Positions 1-9,413 of a stretch of DNA of 64,000 bases are shown here, piece by piece. A model generated the notes under the pieces. It did no database searches. It worked only from the letters and a program-made list of their open reading frames with translations, and was not told the origin of the DNA. Origin of the DNA: CAVUCH01 sp963739995 (GTDB taxonomy: Bacteria; Acidobacteriota; Vicinamibacteria; Vicinamibacterales; JAENWD01). Made by a program: the position numbers and the translations under genes. Position 1 is the first letter of the stretch, and the number at the start of each line of letters is the position of its first letter. The stretch lies in assembly GCA_963739995.1 (NCBI GenBank), contig CAVUCH010000001.1, positions 62,001 to 126,000 of the forward strand. Direction: 5' to 3'.

Positions 1-287
1 GCCGCGCAGTGGCTGCTGCTCACGACCAGATCGAACCCGTCCAGATCGAAGAGCTCAACGGCGATTGGGAATGCGGGCAGCGCGTGGCGATAGAACCGTC
101 GGATCTGCGGAAGCGCCTGCAGGAACGACGTGTGCCGCGGAAGCGCCTCGATCGTCGGTGACACCGCGCCTGGGACATGCACCAGCGTGAACAGCTCGGC
201 TGACGGAAACTGCTCGCACAGCGCTTCGAGCACCTTTTCCCCACCGCGCATCCCGGTGAGCCAGTCATGAACCAAGGCGACGCGCAT
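1..287 (-). CDS. glycosyltransferase family 4, N-terminal part (runs off the window)
   Basis: The reading frame opens with MRVALVHDWLTGMRGGEKVL, the typical N-terminus of GT4 (GT-B fold) glycosyltransferases that build surface polysaccharide from nucleotide sugars in the cytoplasm. Only about 95 residues lie in the window; the donor-binding half is beyond the left edge. The ATG shares one base with the TGA of the upstream glycosyltransferase (TGATG), so it is translationally coupled and is the last visible gene of the minus-strand cluster. The acceptor and donor sugars cannot be told. Confidence 0.8.
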   Translation of the reverse strand, partial: MRVALVHDWLTGMRGGEKVLEALCEQFPSAELFTLVHVPGAVSPTIEALPRHTSFLQALPQIRRFYRHALPAFPIAVELFDLDGFDLVVSSSHCA

Positions 288-1402
288 CACGGCTCGGCCG
301 CCACCTCGCCATAGATCTGGCGGATACGCCGAATCGAGCGGTCCCAGGAGAAATCGGCGGCGCGGGCGAGTCCTCTGGCCCGCAGCGTCTCGCGCAGCCC
401 CGGCTCGGTCAGCACGCGCCGGATGCCATCGGCGATGGCGCGCGGGTCGCGGGGATCTACGAGCACGGCGGCGTCCCCCGCTACTTCCGGCAGCGACGAC
501 ACGTTCGACGTGACGACCGGCGCGCCGCTTGCCATGGCTTCGAGCGGCGGCAGGCCGAAGCCTTCATAGAGGGACGGAAACACGAACACGGCTGCCAGGC
601 GGTAGAGCACCGCGAGCGTGGCGTCCGGCATGTACCCGAGAAACCTGACGTACTTGTGGAGGTTGTAGCGGTGCACCGCCCGCCGCAACTCAGCGTATTT
701 CGAAATCTCGTCGCCGATGACGATGAGCTTCAGGTGGTCCAGGCCGTCCTCCCGCAACAGGTGAAACGCGTCGATCAGGCGCTCGAGGTTCTTGTGCGGC
801 TTGACATTGCCGGCATACAGCACGAAATCGCCTGTCAGCTGATAGCGTTGCGCCACGCGTGACATTTCCTCTTCGGGCGGCTGCACGCGGAAGCGATCGT
901 CGATGCCGTTGTAGATGACGCTGATCTTTTCCGGGGGTATTTCGAAGAACCGCAGGATGTCGCGCTTGGATGTCTCGGAGACCGTCAGGATCCGGTTCGA
1001 CACGCGGGCGGCCGCCCAGAGGGACGCCCGCGCGTACATCAGCGCCATCCGGTTCGGCAGATACTCCGGGAACATCAGGTGAATGCAGTCGTGGATCGTC
1101 ACGACCGACTTTCGCCGGCTGAGCGGCGGAAGGACGTAATGCGGCGCGTGAAAGAGATCGACACGTTCCCGACGAAGGGCCAACGGGATCGAGAACTGCT
1201 CGCGGATCGAGTAGGGATCGGAATTGTTGGGCACCGCGCGAAAGTTCGGCCCGAGCGTCGGCGCAAGGGAGCAGTCCCGCTCCTGGCAGAGCAGTACGTA
1301 GTCGGTGTCGTGATCGATCCGCGAGAGGACGCGCAGCACGTTTCGGATATAGGTGCCGATGCCGAAGTCGTGGAGCTTTCTGGCGTCTATCGCGATGCGC
1401 AC
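287..1402 (-). CDS. glycosyltransferase family 4
   Basis: A 371-residue GT-B glycosyltransferase. The N-terminal domain carries FGIGTYIRNVLR. The C-terminal donor-binding domain has GNVKPHKNLERLIDAF near residue 200 and the E-x7-E motif in SLYEGFGLPPLEAMASG near residue 280, which in this family contacts the nucleotide sugar. Length is normal for GT4. There are no membrane segments, so it should act at the cytoplasmic face on a lipid-linked acceptor. It overlaps the next gene by one base and follows the frameshifted GT2 gene with an 84-base gap. Sugar specificity cannot be read from sequence. Confidence 0.9.
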   Translation of the reverse strand: MRIAIDARKLHDFGIGTYIRNVLRVLSRIDHDTDYVLLCQERDCSLAPTLGPNFRAVPNNSDPYSIREQFSIPLALRRERVDLFHAPHYVLPPLSRRKSVVTIHDCIHLMFPEYLPNRMALMYARASLWAAARVSNRILTVSETSKRDILRFFEIPPEKISVIYNGIDDRFRVQPPEEEMSRVAQRYQLTGDFVLYAGNVKPHKNLERLIDAFHLLREDGLDHLKLIVIGDEISKYAELRRAVHRYNLHKYVRFLGYMPDATLAVLYRLAAVFVFPSLYEGFGLPPLEAMASGAPVVTSNVSSLPEVAGDAAVLVDPRDPRAIADGIRRVLTEPGLRETLRARGLARAADFSWDRSIRRIRQIYGEVAAEP

Positions 1403-1486
1403 GCAACGGTCCTTCGGGCCGGAGGGCCGTGCGCGAACACCGCGTGCGCAGCGGCTGGGCAGCCTGGCCCTGAGGCCACTGGTATT

Positions 1487-2333
1487 CTAGCCGCCCCCCG
1501 GCGGGGCCTGCCCCAGCACATCGGGATGCTGCCCGCGCACCCGCAGGTACCACGCTATGAGCGGAGCCCAACGTGGCCGCCACTTGCGATAGAACGCCAG
1601 CTGCCCCCGGCGGTAGGCGACTACGGTTGCCGCCCCTGCGCGGACTTTCGATCGGCCCCGCAGGTGTATCACCTCGACAACGGGCGTGAACCGGATGCGT
1701 CGTCCAACGCCACGCAAGGCTGCGCAGAAGTCGACGTCTTCCCAGGTACAGGAAGAATCGCTCGTCCAGGAGCCCTACCGCTACGGCATCGGCCCGGCGG
1801 ACGAGCAGGCACGCGCCGCTGACCCATGCGACTGTGCGCGCACGGCGGGTCATCGACTCGACCCACGGGTGCACGGGCCAGAATCCGCGGTGGTGCGAGC
1901 GGCCGAGCCAGCGCTGCCATGCCTCGCCCCAGGGGCTGGGCATCGGGCCGAACGACAGCTCGGCCCGGCCGGCACTGTCGACGAGACGCGGTCCGACCGC
2001 GGCAGCCGCCGGGTCCGAGCGCAGCACCGCGACCAGCGTGTCGATGGCCCCGGCGGGAACGATCGTGTCGGGATTGAGAAGCAGGACCAGTTCGCTGCCG
2101 CTCTCGCGGAAGGCGATGTTGTTGGCCGCGCTGAAGCCCACGTTGCCGGGTGCGCGCAGGAGCCGCACGTTCGGAAATCTCGTGCGCACCATCTCGGGCG
2201 CCCCGTCGGTCGATCCGTTGTCGACGACAACGACCTCGTGCGAGCAGCCCGGAGGTGCTGCCGTGAGCGAGACCAGGCACTGTTCGAGGTCTTGGCGGGC
2301 GTTGAAGGCCACAATCGCGATCGTCAGAGTCAC
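1487..2333 (-). pseudogene. glycosyltransferase family 2 (rhamnosyltransferase-like), single-base frameshift
   Basis: The N-terminal two thirds read as a GT2 (GT-A) enzyme: TIAIVAFNARQDLEQCL, VVVDNGSTDG and LLLNPDTIVP. The frame then breaks inside the conserved segment expected as FFLYWEDVDFC: one extra G/C at 1745-1746 turns it into FFLYLGRRRLL. Removing that base restores the motif and joins a second frame (about 1717 down to 1487) that ends in RGRSKVRAGAATVVAYRRGQLAFYRKW, a normal end for this family. The total of 847 bases is 3n+1, which fits one inserted base. The GTG start overlaps the upstream TGA by four bases. It is either a sequencing error or a recent inactivation; I favour error because both halves are intact. 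Confidence 0.8.
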
Positions 2334-3421
2334 CGGCCGGCGTCCTCTATGGCTCGAAGAGTGGCGGGGGCCGCGTCAGCCCACCGGTACTGCGCGAGCA
2401 CGCCCGGTGCGGCCTCGAGGACCCGAAACCGGTGCTCCGGTTCGGTCAGCATCGCCGTCAGCGCGTCGGCGACCAGCCCCGCATCCGGGGCCGCCACGTA
2501 GGTGGCTGCCGCGCCGTACACTTCACGCGCCACCGGTGTGTCGAGAACGACCGGCGGAACGCCGGCGGCGAGCGCCTCCAGAGGCGTGAGGCCGAAGCCC
2601 TCGTACTCGGAGAGAAAGGCGAACACGGATGCTTCCGCGTAGAGCGCCCGCAGACGCGCATCGTCCACGAAGGTCGTGACCGTCACCTGTGACGTGATGC
2701 CGAGCTCGTGAGCCAGTCCTGCGGGATCGACCCGTGGCCAGGTGCGATTGTCACCAACGATGGCGAGCCTCGCGCCAGGCACGTGGCGGAGCACCGCGGG
2801 CATCGCGCGCACGAGCGTGTCCACGTGGCGGCGGTTGAAGAGCGATCCGACGTAGAGAATCAGCGGCGCATCCGGTGACGCCGTGGACGCCGGACGTTCA
2901 GCATCGGGTCTCAACCCAAGGCCCAGCGGGATCACCCGGATGCGCGACGCCTCGATTCCGAGGTGCCGCACGATCTCGTCGCGCGAGAACGCCGAGAGCG
3001 TCAGCACGACGGCCGCCCGCCGTGCCGCGACGCGGGTCAAGAGCCGCCGGCGCACACCCTCGCGCCAGGGAAACCACTCCGGGTGCGCGGCAAACGAGAC
3101 GTCGTGCACGGCCAGGACAACGGGGGCGGGGCACAGAAGAGGTGCCGTGTAGCCCGGCGCGAACAGAACATCCGGCGCCAGCCGCCGTAGCGCCCTCGGC
3201 AACCTTCCCTGCTCCCAGCCTGTTCCGCCGGTGCCGGAAAGCACGACCTGCTGCATGTCGAGGGCGTTGACGGGAACGCTGATTGGCCCGTGCGCGACCA
3301 ATGTGAACCGGTGTGCGCGTGCGGCCGGCAGCGTCTCCCAGCCGTCGATCAGGCGCGCGAGGTATCGCCCTACGCCCGTCGGCTGGGAAACCAGCTCCCG
3401 CGCGTCAATGGCGATCTGCAC
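2330..3421 (-). CDS. glycosyltransferase family 4
   Basis: A 363-residue GT4 enzyme. Visible features are AIDARELVSQPTGVGRYLARL at the N-terminus (acceptor domain), LAVHDVSF, YVGSLFNRRHVDTLVRAMP at the start of the donor domain, and the E-x7-E motif in SEYEGFGLTPLEALAAG. It is cytoplasmic with no membrane helix. The start overlaps the end of the preceding gene by 17 bases and the stop overlaps the next GTG by four, so it sits inside a tightly coupled polysaccharide operon. The exact sugar transferred is unknown. Confidence 0.88.
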   Translation of the reverse strand: MQIAIDARELVSQPTGVGRYLARLIDGWETLPAARAHRFTLVAHGPISVPVNALDMQQVVLSGTGGTGWEQGRLPRALRRLAPDVLFAPGYTAPLLCPAPVVLAVHDVSFAAHPEWFPWREGVRRRLLTRVAARRAAVVLTLSAFSRDEIVRHLGIEASRIRVIPLGLGLRPDAERPASTASPDAPLILYVGSLFNRRHVDTLVRAMPAVLRHVPGARLAIVGDNRTWPRVDPAGLAHELGITSQVTVTTFVDDARLRALYAEASVFAFLSEYEGFGLTPLEALAAGVPPVVLDTPVAREVYGAAATYVAAPDAGLVADALTAMLTEPEHRFRVLEAAPGVLAQYRWADAAPATLRAIEDAGR

Positions 3422-4544
3422 GTCGCCTCACGTGCCGACGCACGGCGTCGGCGTAGAGTTGCCAGACCGTATGGGCCGATTCGCTCCATGAGAGCGAGGC
3501 AACCCGGCCGAGCCCCCGTCGCACACATGCCTCGGCGAGGCCATCTTCGCGAAGCACGCGCCGGATGGCATCGGCAATTGCCGACGGCTCGTCTGGCGCC
3601 ACGAGAAGGCCGGCATCACCGGCCACCTCGGGTAATGCTCCTCGATTGGAGGTCACGACCGGCACGCCCAGCGCCATCGCCTCGAGCACCGGAAGCCCGA
3701 ATCCTTCGTGCCACGAGGGCAGGACCAGCAGCGAGGCGCCCTCGAACAGGGCGCGGCGCCCGGCATCGGGAACGTAGCCGATGTAGTCCACGCTGCCCTC
3801 GAGCGGCGGCTCCTTCATGCGGCGGAGCCACGCGGCCGCTGAAGCAGGGGCGCGACCCGCTACCCTGAGCGGAGGGACGTTTCTTTCCTGCGCGCGCAGG
3901 ATGGCATAGGCGTCCAGCAGGGCGCCCAGGTTCTTCCGCGGCTCGAGCGTCCCCACGAACAAGAGGTAGCCGGCAGGGTTTCGAGGAGTGACCCGGCCGC
4001 CGGCCGTCCAGCGTGGTGGGCCCGGCGGTGCTACCGCAATGTGCTCGCGGGGGATGGACAGCGCCTCGACGATCCGCCGCGCCGAGTGTTGCGACGAGGT
4101 GACGATCCCGTCGGCGCGGCCGGCGTGCTGCTGGACGAGCGAGGGGTAATCGCGCCGGACCTCCGCGCGCGTGCGCTCGGGATGATCGAGGAAGTCCAGA
4201 TCGTGAATCGTCACCACACCGGCCGCGCGGGCCGGAATGAGCAGCGGATGGGCGGCATGGACGACGTCGAACGGCCCCGGCACCAGCTGCTCCACGCGCG
4301 GCACCCCGGCGCGATGCCACCACCAGTTCAACACCCGCACGGGGACCCGCCGGTCGTGGACCGTAACGCCGGGTATGTGGGGGGCCAAATGCGGCTGAAA
4401 TCGGTCCTTCCATGAGCTGGTGAACAGCTCGAGCCGATGATCTGGAGGGACGGTCGAGGCGAGTGCCCCGGCAAGTTCATGAACGTACTCGCCCACACCC
4501 GAACGGTTGCGCAGGGCGGGGCGATAGTCGAGCAGGACACGCAC
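3405..4544 (-). CDS. glycosyltransferase family 4, first gene of the minus-strand cluster
   Basis: A 379-residue GT4 protein with RSGVGEYVHELAGAL in the N-terminal domain, VVTIHDLDFLDHPER, GTLEPRKNLGALLDAYAIL at the donor domain and E-x7-E in SWHEGFGLPVLEAMALG. Homologues of this type extend O-antigen or exopolysaccharide chains. It is the promoter-proximal gene of the five-gene minus-strand cluster, divergent from the UDP-glucose dehydrogenase gene 160 bases away, which suggests a shared control region. Confidence 0.88.
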   Translation of the reverse strand: MRVLLDYRPALRNRSGVGEYVHELAGALASTVPPDHRLELFTSSWKDRFQPHLAPHIPGVTVHDRRVPVRVLNWWWHRAGVPRVEQLVPGPFDVVHAAHPLLIPARAAGVVTIHDLDFLDHPERTRAEVRRDYPSLVQQHAGRADGIVTSSQHSARRIVEALSIPREHIAVAPPGPPRWTAGGRVTPRNPAGYLLFVGTLEPRKNLGALLDAYAILRAQERNVPPLRVAGRAPASAAAWLRRMKEPPLEGSVDYIGYVPDAGRRALFEGASLLVLPSWHEGFGLPVLEAMALGVPVVTSNRGALPEVAGDAGLLVAPDEPSAIADAIRRVLREDGLAEACVRRGLGRVASLSWSESAHTVWQLYADAVRRHVRRRADRH

Positions 4545-4621
4545 GTGGCGGAAGGCTAACAGGGTGCGCCCATGGGGGCAAGGGTGCCCGATGGCTCGCC
4601 AAGTCCTTGCGCGTCAATATG

Positions 4622-4651
4622 TTGATTCGTCCAGCTGGATTGTGGTACGGT
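4622..4651 (+). promoter_or_regulatory. possible sigma-70 promoter for the ugd operon
   Basis: TTGATT (4622-4627) and TACGGT (4646-4651) are separated by 18 bases and lie about 50 bases before the ugd ATG. The -35 is good and the -10 is weak, so this is a suggestion only. A clear ribosome binding site AGGAG follows at 4691-4695. Confidence 0.3.
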
Positions 4652-4703
4652 TTTGTGTTTTCCCTCACGCACAGGATTCCACTGTGCCCCAGGAGTCCTC
4701 CGC

Positions 4704-5999
4704 ATGAAGATTGCGATTGTTGGCACCGGCTACGTAGGGCTGGTCGCCGGAGCATGCTTCGCCGAAAACGGCAATGATGTCACATGCGTAGATAAGGATG
4801 CCGCGAAGGTGCGCCTCCTCAGGCGTGGGAAGATGCCCATCTACGAGCCCGGCCTGGAAGAGATGGTGCAGCGGAACTCGGCCGAGGGCCGGCTCGTGTT
4901 CACCACGGTCCTGACGAAGGCCGTCCGGCAGTCCTCGATCATCTTCATCGCGGTGGGTACGCCCCAGGGAGAGGACGGTTCCGCCGATCTCCAGCACGTG
5001 CTGGCCGTCGCCCGCGACGTCGGGCGTGCGATGAACGAGTACAAGGTCATCGTCGACAAGAGTACGGTTCCCGTGGGCACGGCCGCGCGCGTCCGAGACC
5101 TCATCAGCGGGGAAACCACGCACGCGTTCAGCGTCGTCAGCAACCCGGAGTTCCTGAAGCAGGGCGCAGCGATCGAGGACTTCCTGAAGCCGGATCGCGT
5201 CGTCATCGGCGCCGAGGACAGCCGGGCGGCCGAAATCATGCGCGAGCTCTACGCCCCGTTCACACGCACCGGGGCGCCCGTCATGGTGATGGACTGCGCG
5301 AGCGCAGAGCTGTCCAAGTATGCGGCCAACGCGCTGCTCGCCACCCGCATCTCGTTCATGAACGAGGTCGCGAACGTCTGCGAGGCTTTCGGCGCGAACA
5401 TCGACGAGGTGCGCAAGGCCATCGGGTCGGACCGGCGCATCGGTTCGTCGTTCCTGTTCGCAGGCGTCGGCTACGGCGGCAGTTGCTTCCCCAAGGACGT
5501 GAAGGCGATTTTGAAGTTTGCCGCCGACAAGGGTTACGACTTCGAGACCCTGAGGGCCGTCGAGAACGTCAACCAGCGGCAGAAGGGCCGGCTGGTGGGG
5601 AAGATGGAGACCCACTTCGGCAAACTGTCCGGGAAGACGATCGCCCTCTGGGGGCTCGCGTTCAAGCCGCGCACCGATGACATGCGCGAGGCGCCCGCCA
5701 TCACGATCGTCGAACGACTGCTTGCCAGCGGGGCGAGAGTGCGGGCGTACGACCCCGAAGCGGCTAAGGTGGCGCGTGGGCTGTTCGGGTCCAGAATTCA
5801 CCTTGTCGACAAGAGCTACGACGCGTTGAAGGGGGCCGATGCGCTTGCGGTGGTCACGGAGTGGAACGAGTTCCGCGAGCCGGACTTCCCGCGCATGCGG
5901 AAGCTGATGCGCTCGCCGGTAATCTTCGACGGCCGGAACATCTACAATCCTGAGCAGATGCAGGCACACGGCTTCTCGTACTTCTCAATCGGACGCTGA
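4704..5999 (+). CDS. ugd: UDP-glucose 6-dehydrogenase
   Basis: Oxidises UDP-glucose to UDP-glucuronate using two NAD+, supplying acidic sugar for capsule or exopolysaccharide. It begins MKIAIVGTGYVGLVAGACFA (Rossmann NAD-binding loop). The middle holds KYAANALLATRISFMNEVAN. The catalytic cysteine is residue 261 in GVGYGGSCFPKD, and the C-terminal UDP-binding domain has LAFKPRTDDMREAP. The 431-residue length matches the family. I chose ATG 4704 rather than an upstream in-frame start because AGGAG lies eight bases before it and the Rossmann strand begins there. The stop shares one base with the next start. Confidence 0.96.
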   Translation: MKIAIVGTGYVGLVAGACFAENGNDVTCVDKDAAKVRLLRRGKMPIYEPGLEEMVQRNSAEGRLVFTTVLTKAVRQSSIIFIAVGTPQGEDGSADLQHVLAVARDVGRAMNEYKVIVDKSTVPVGTAARVRDLISGETTHAFSVVSNPEFLKQGAAIEDFLKPDRVVIGAEDSRAAEIMRELYAPFTRTGAPVMVMDCASAELSKYAANALLATRISFMNEVANVCEAFGANIDEVRKAIGSDRRIGSSFLFAGVGYGGSCFPKDVKAILKFAADKGYDFETLRAVENVNQRQKGRLVGKMETHFGKLSGKTIALWGLAFKPRTDDMREAPAITIVERLLASGARVRAYDPEAAKVARGLFGSRIHLVDKSYDALKGADALAVVTEWNEFREPDFPRMRKLMRSPVIFDGRNIYNPEQMQAHGFSYFSIGR

Positions 6000-6709
6000 T
6001 GGCCGGCCTCCGCGGCGCTTTGCATGACCCTCTCCTATCCGTCGTCATGCCGGCGTACAACGAGCAGGACACGATTGAGGAAATCGTGGGCCGGGTGCTG
6101 GCGGTCCGGCTCCGGACCGAGCTGATTGTCGTCGATGATGGATCGACGGACGGCACGCGGGACATCCTGACGCGTCTCCAGGCGCAGCATGGCTTCAAGC
6201 TGATCTTGCAGGAGCGGAACCAGGGCAAGGGGGCCGCGATCAGGCGCGGGTTCGCCGAAGTCTCGGGGGACATCGTCGTCATTCAGGATGCGGACCTGGA
6301 ATATTCTCCGGAGGAATACCCCGAGCTGATCGATCTCATCTGCCAGGGCCGCGCCGACGTGGTATACGGGTCGCGGTTCCTGGGCCGGCACCGCGTTTTC
6401 CTCTTCACCCATTACCTCGGGAACCGGTTCCTGACCCTGCTGACGAACGTGCTCTACAACACGATGCTCAGCGACATGGAAACCTGCTACAAGGTGATGC
6501 GCGCCGACGTGCTCCGGTCGATGACGCTGAGGTCCGACAGTTTCGGAATCGAGCCGGAGCTGACCGCCAAGATCTTCAAGCGGGGGTACCGGGTGTACGA
6601 AGTGCCGATCACCTATGACGGCCGTGGCTATGACGAGGGCAAGAAGATCACCTGGCGTGACGGGTTCACGGCGCTCTGGGTACTGCTGAAATACCGATTC
6701 ACCGAGTGA
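5999..6709 (+). CDS. glycosyltransferase family 2, dolichyl-phosphate-mannose-synthase-like
   Basis: A 236-residue GT-A enzyme with VVMPAYNEQDTIEEIVGRV, VDDGSTDGTRDIL and the metal-binding QDADLEYSPEEY. There are no C-terminal membrane helices, as in soluble Dpm1 homologues. The family loads a hexose from a nucleotide sugar onto a polyprenyl phosphate at the cytoplasmic face. It shares one base with ugd upstream and four (GTGA) with the exporter downstream, so all three are translationally coupled. That suggests synthesis plus export of a glycolipid; the substrate is unproven. Confidence 0.88.
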   Translation: MAGLRGALHDPLLSVVMPAYNEQDTIEEIVGRVLAVRLRTELIVVDDGSTDGTRDILTRLQAQHGFKLILQERNQGKGAAIRRGFAEVSGDIVVIQDADLEYSPEEYPELIDLICQGRADVVYGSRFLGRHRVFLFTHYLGNRFLTLLTNVLYNTMLSDMETCYKVMRADVLRSMTLRSDSFGIEPELTAKIFKRGYRVYEVPITYDGRGYDEGKKITWRDGFTALWVLLKYRFTE

Positions 6710-8517
6710 ACGCGCTCCTCCGACTGCTTCGCTACGCGACACCCTACCGCCTGCGCTTCGGGTGGGCGCTTGCAGCGATGCTCGTGTACGCGGCGGCATC
6801 GGCGGCGCTGGCATACCTCATCAAGGACATTCTCGACAAGGTGCTGCCGCACGGGCAGGACCTGTCGCTCGTCGCCGCGCTCATCATCACCTTCTACGTC
6901 TTCAAGGGGCTCGGCTCCTACTTTTCCGCGTACCTGATGGCCGACATCGGCCAGCGGGTCGTGCGCGACCTCCGCAACCGTTTGCAACGGCACATCCTCG
7001 GGCAATCGGCCAGCTTCTTCGCCCGCCGCGCGACAGGGCAGCTGCTTTCCCGCGTGACCAACGACGTTGGCCAGGTGCAGCACGCGGTCTCGGAAACCAT
7101 CGGTGATCTCCTACAGGAATCGCTGGCGCTCGTCGGGTACGCCGGCCTGCTGTTCTACTACGACACGGGGCTGGCACTCGTGTGCCTTACGGGCGCGCCG
7201 CTGATCGTGTACCCGCTGGCCCAGCTCGGGCGGCGGCTGCGGAAGACAACGCGGCGCAGCCAGGAAGCCCTCGAGCATCTGTCGCACGTCAGCACCGAGG
7301 CGTTCACGGGCCACCGCATCGTGAAGGCGTTCACGGCGGAGGAGCGCGAGGCGGAGAAGTTCGAAGCAGCGTCGGAGGGGCTGTACCGGACGAACATGCT
7401 GGTCACGCGTATTGTGTCCATCCTGCCGCCGCTGATGGAGTTGCTGGGCGGCATGGCCATCGCGGTCGCACTCTGGTACGGCAGCCGCGCGATCGCGGCC
7501 GGACGGTTGACGCCTGGTGAGTTCACGTCGTTCGTGGCGGCGCTGTTGCTCATGTACGGCCCGGTCAAGAAGCTCAGCCGCGTGAACGCCAGCCTCCAGC
7601 AGGCAATCGCTGCCGCCGAGCGCATCTTCGAGGTGCTCGACGAGCACACGGAGGTGCGAGAGCGGCCCGGCGCCCCCGCACTCGCGCCGTTCGCACGCGA
7701 GATCGAGTTCCGGAACGTGGTGTTCGCCTATGACGACGCCAGCACGCGTCCGATTCTGCGCAATCTGAATCTGACAGTTCGTGCCGGTGAGATGGTGGCC
7801 ATTGTCGGCCGCAGCGGCGCCGGAAAGACAACGCTGGTGAACCTGCTGCCCCGGTTCTACGACGTGACATCCGGGGCGATTCTGGTCGACGGAGTGGACA
7901 TCCGTGACGTCACAATTGCGTCGCTCCGGGCGCAGATTGGGATCGTGACGCAGGACACCGTCCTCTTCGACGACAGCATTGCTGGCAACATCGCGTTTGG
8001 CGTCCCTACCGCCACGCGTGAGCAGATCGAAGCGGCCGCGCGCGCGGCGCACGCGCACGATTTCGTGATCGCCCAGCCACGCCAGTACGACACGCAGATC
8101 GGCGAGCGCGGCCAGCGGCTCTCCGGCGGGCAGCGCCAGCGGATTGCGATCGCGCGCGCGATCCTGAAAGACTCGCCGGTTCTGATTTTCGACGAGGCGA
8201 CATCCGCCCTCGACTCCGAGTCGGAGCTGCTGGTGCAGGACGCGCTGGCCAACCTGATGATGAACCGGACATCGTTGGTCATCGCGCACCGGCTCTCGAC
8301 GATTCGCCGCGCCGATGCCATCGTGGTGATGGAACGGGGGCGGGTCGTCGAAGTGGGTCGGCACGACGAGCTCGTGACGCGGCCCCACGGTGTGTACGCC
8401 CGCCTGCACGCGATGCAGCTGCTGGAAGGGCGGCGCACGCCGGCCGCAGCGCCGGTGCTGGCCAATCCCGCGGAAAACCGCGTGAGTGTCGCGGTGGGCG
8501 AGCGCCAGGACGACTGA
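6706..8517 (+). CDS. MsbA-like ABC exporter, fused membrane and ATPase domains
   Basis: A 603-residue half-transporter that would work as a homodimer in the inner membrane. The first about 320 residues form a six-helix type IV (exporter) domain. The nucleotide-binding domain shows Walker A IVGRSGAGKTTL near residue 366, signature LSGGQRQRIAIARA near 471, Walker B LIFDEATSALD near 492 and the H-loop VIAHRLSTI. MsbA-type proteins flip lipid A core or glycolipids. Location behind ugd and a GT2 gene supports a polysaccharide or lipid substrate. The GTG start overlaps the upstream stop by four bases; yicC overlaps its end by one. Confidence 0.9.
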   Translation: MNALLRLLRYATPYRLRFGWALAAMLVYAAASAALAYLIKDILDKVLPHGQDLSLVAALIITFYVFKGLGSYFSAYLMADIGQRVVRDLRNRLQRHILGQSASFFARRATGQLLSRVTNDVGQVQHAVSETIGDLLQESLALVGYAGLLFYYDTGLALVCLTGAPLIVYPLAQLGRRLRKTTRRSQEALEHLSHVSTEAFTGHRIVKAFTAEEREAEKFEAASEGLYRTNMLVTRIVSILPPLMELLGGMAIAVALWYGSRAIAAGRLTPGEFTSFVAALLLMYGPVKKLSRVNASLQQAIAAAERIFEVLDEHTEVRERPGAPALAPFAREIEFRNVVFAYDDASTRPILRNLNLTVRAGEMVAIVGRSGAGKTTLVNLLPRFYDVTSGAILVDGVDIRDVTIASLRAQIGIVTQDTVLFDDSIAGNIAFGVPTATREQIEAAARAAHAHDFVIAQPRQYDTQIGERGQRLSGGQRQRIAIARAILKDSPVLIFDEATSALDSESELLVQDALANLMMNRTSLVIAHRLSTIRRADAIVVMERGRVVEVGRHDELVTRPHGVYARLHAMQLLEGRRTPAAAPVLANPAENRVSVAVGERQDD

Positions 8518-9407
8518 TGATCAAGAGCATGACCGGGTTCTCGTCGATTACGCACGAGAACGATCTGGGCGTGATCGGCGTGACAATCCGCGCGGTGAAC
8601 CACCGCTATCTGGATCTGCAGCTTCGCGCGCCGGCGAGCATGAGCGAGCGGGAACCCGCCCTGCGTGCCGCCGTGCAGCGGCACATCGCGCGCGGACGTG
8701 TGGAGGTGAGCGTCAGCCTCCAGCCGCGGCAGCAGGCTGCGCTGCAGGTCGAGTTGAACGCCGCATTTCTCGGAGCCCTGCAGACGGCGCTGGCGCAGGC
8801 GCGCGAGCAAGGCCTGATCGAGGGCCGGTTGACGCCGGGCGACCTCCTCCGGCTGCCGCAGGCGCTATCCATTCGCGAAGGCGCGGCGGGCGCCGATCCA
8901 CTTCCCGCATCGTTCCTCGATGCCGTGGAGCGCGCCCTGGAGGGAGCCTTGACCGACTTGGATCGCATGCGGACACACGAAGGCGCGCAGCTTCGGGCCG
9001 ATTTCGCTGCGCGTCATGCCCTGCTCGCAAGCCTGATTGACGGTCTGGCGGAGGCCTCGGCGGACGGCCGCGTGAAGCTCGAAGCGCGGCTCCACGACCG
9101 CGTGCACGAGCTCGCGGCTGACGTGTCGGTCGATCGCACCACGCTCGCCGCCGAAATTGTGCGCACGGCGGCGCGCTCGGACATCAGCGAGGAAGTCACC
9201 AGGTTCCAGGCTCATCTCGTGCACTGGGATACGCTCAGCGACAGTCCCGAGCCCTGTGGGCGCAAGCTCGATTTCCTGCTGCAGGAGATGAACCGCGAAA
9301 TCAACACCATCGGTTCAAAGGCCGACGGGATCGGGGTGTCGGAGCTGATCGTGACTGCGAAAGCCGAGCTCGAGAAGCTGCGGGAGCAGGTCCAGAATGT
9401 CGAGTGA
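8517..9407 (+). CDS. yicC: YicC/YloC family endoribonuclease
   Basis: A 296-residue protein starting MIKSMTGFSSITHENDLG and ending with KLDFLLQEMNREINTIGSKA and ELEKLREQVQNVE, both hallmarks of the YicC_N and DUF1732 domains. Members are cytoplasmic ring-forming endoribonucleases linked to small-RNA decay. The gene pair yicC-gmk is conserved in many bacteria and is seen here, with a six-base gap to gmk. The start shares one base with the exporter stop, so a housekeeping cluster is transcribed from the polysaccharide operon. Confidence 0.93.
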   Translation: MIKSMTGFSSITHENDLGVIGVTIRAVNHRYLDLQLRAPASMSEREPALRAAVQRHIARGRVEVSVSLQPRQQAALQVELNAAFLGALQTALAQAREQGLIEGRLTPGDLLRLPQALSIREGAAGADPLPASFLDAVERALEGALTDLDRMRTHEGAQLRADFAARHALLASLIDGLAEASADGRVKLEARLHDRVHELAADVSVDRTTLAAEIVRTAARSDISEEVTRFQAHLVHWDTLSDSPEPCGRKLDFLLQEMNREINTIGSKADGIGVSELIVTAKAELEKLREQVQNVE

Positions 9408-9413
9408 GATGAG

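Noticed and set aside
690..2333. A 547-codon frame starting as GT2 and continuing antiparallel through the next gene
   Set aside because: After the frameshift at 1745 it reads the wrong frame of the GT2 gene and then of the GT4 gene; the residues lose all family character.
4665..5969. A 434-codon minus-strand frame over ugd
   Set aside because: It is antisense to an unmistakable UDP-glucose dehydrogenase; high GC at third positions keeps the opposite frame open.
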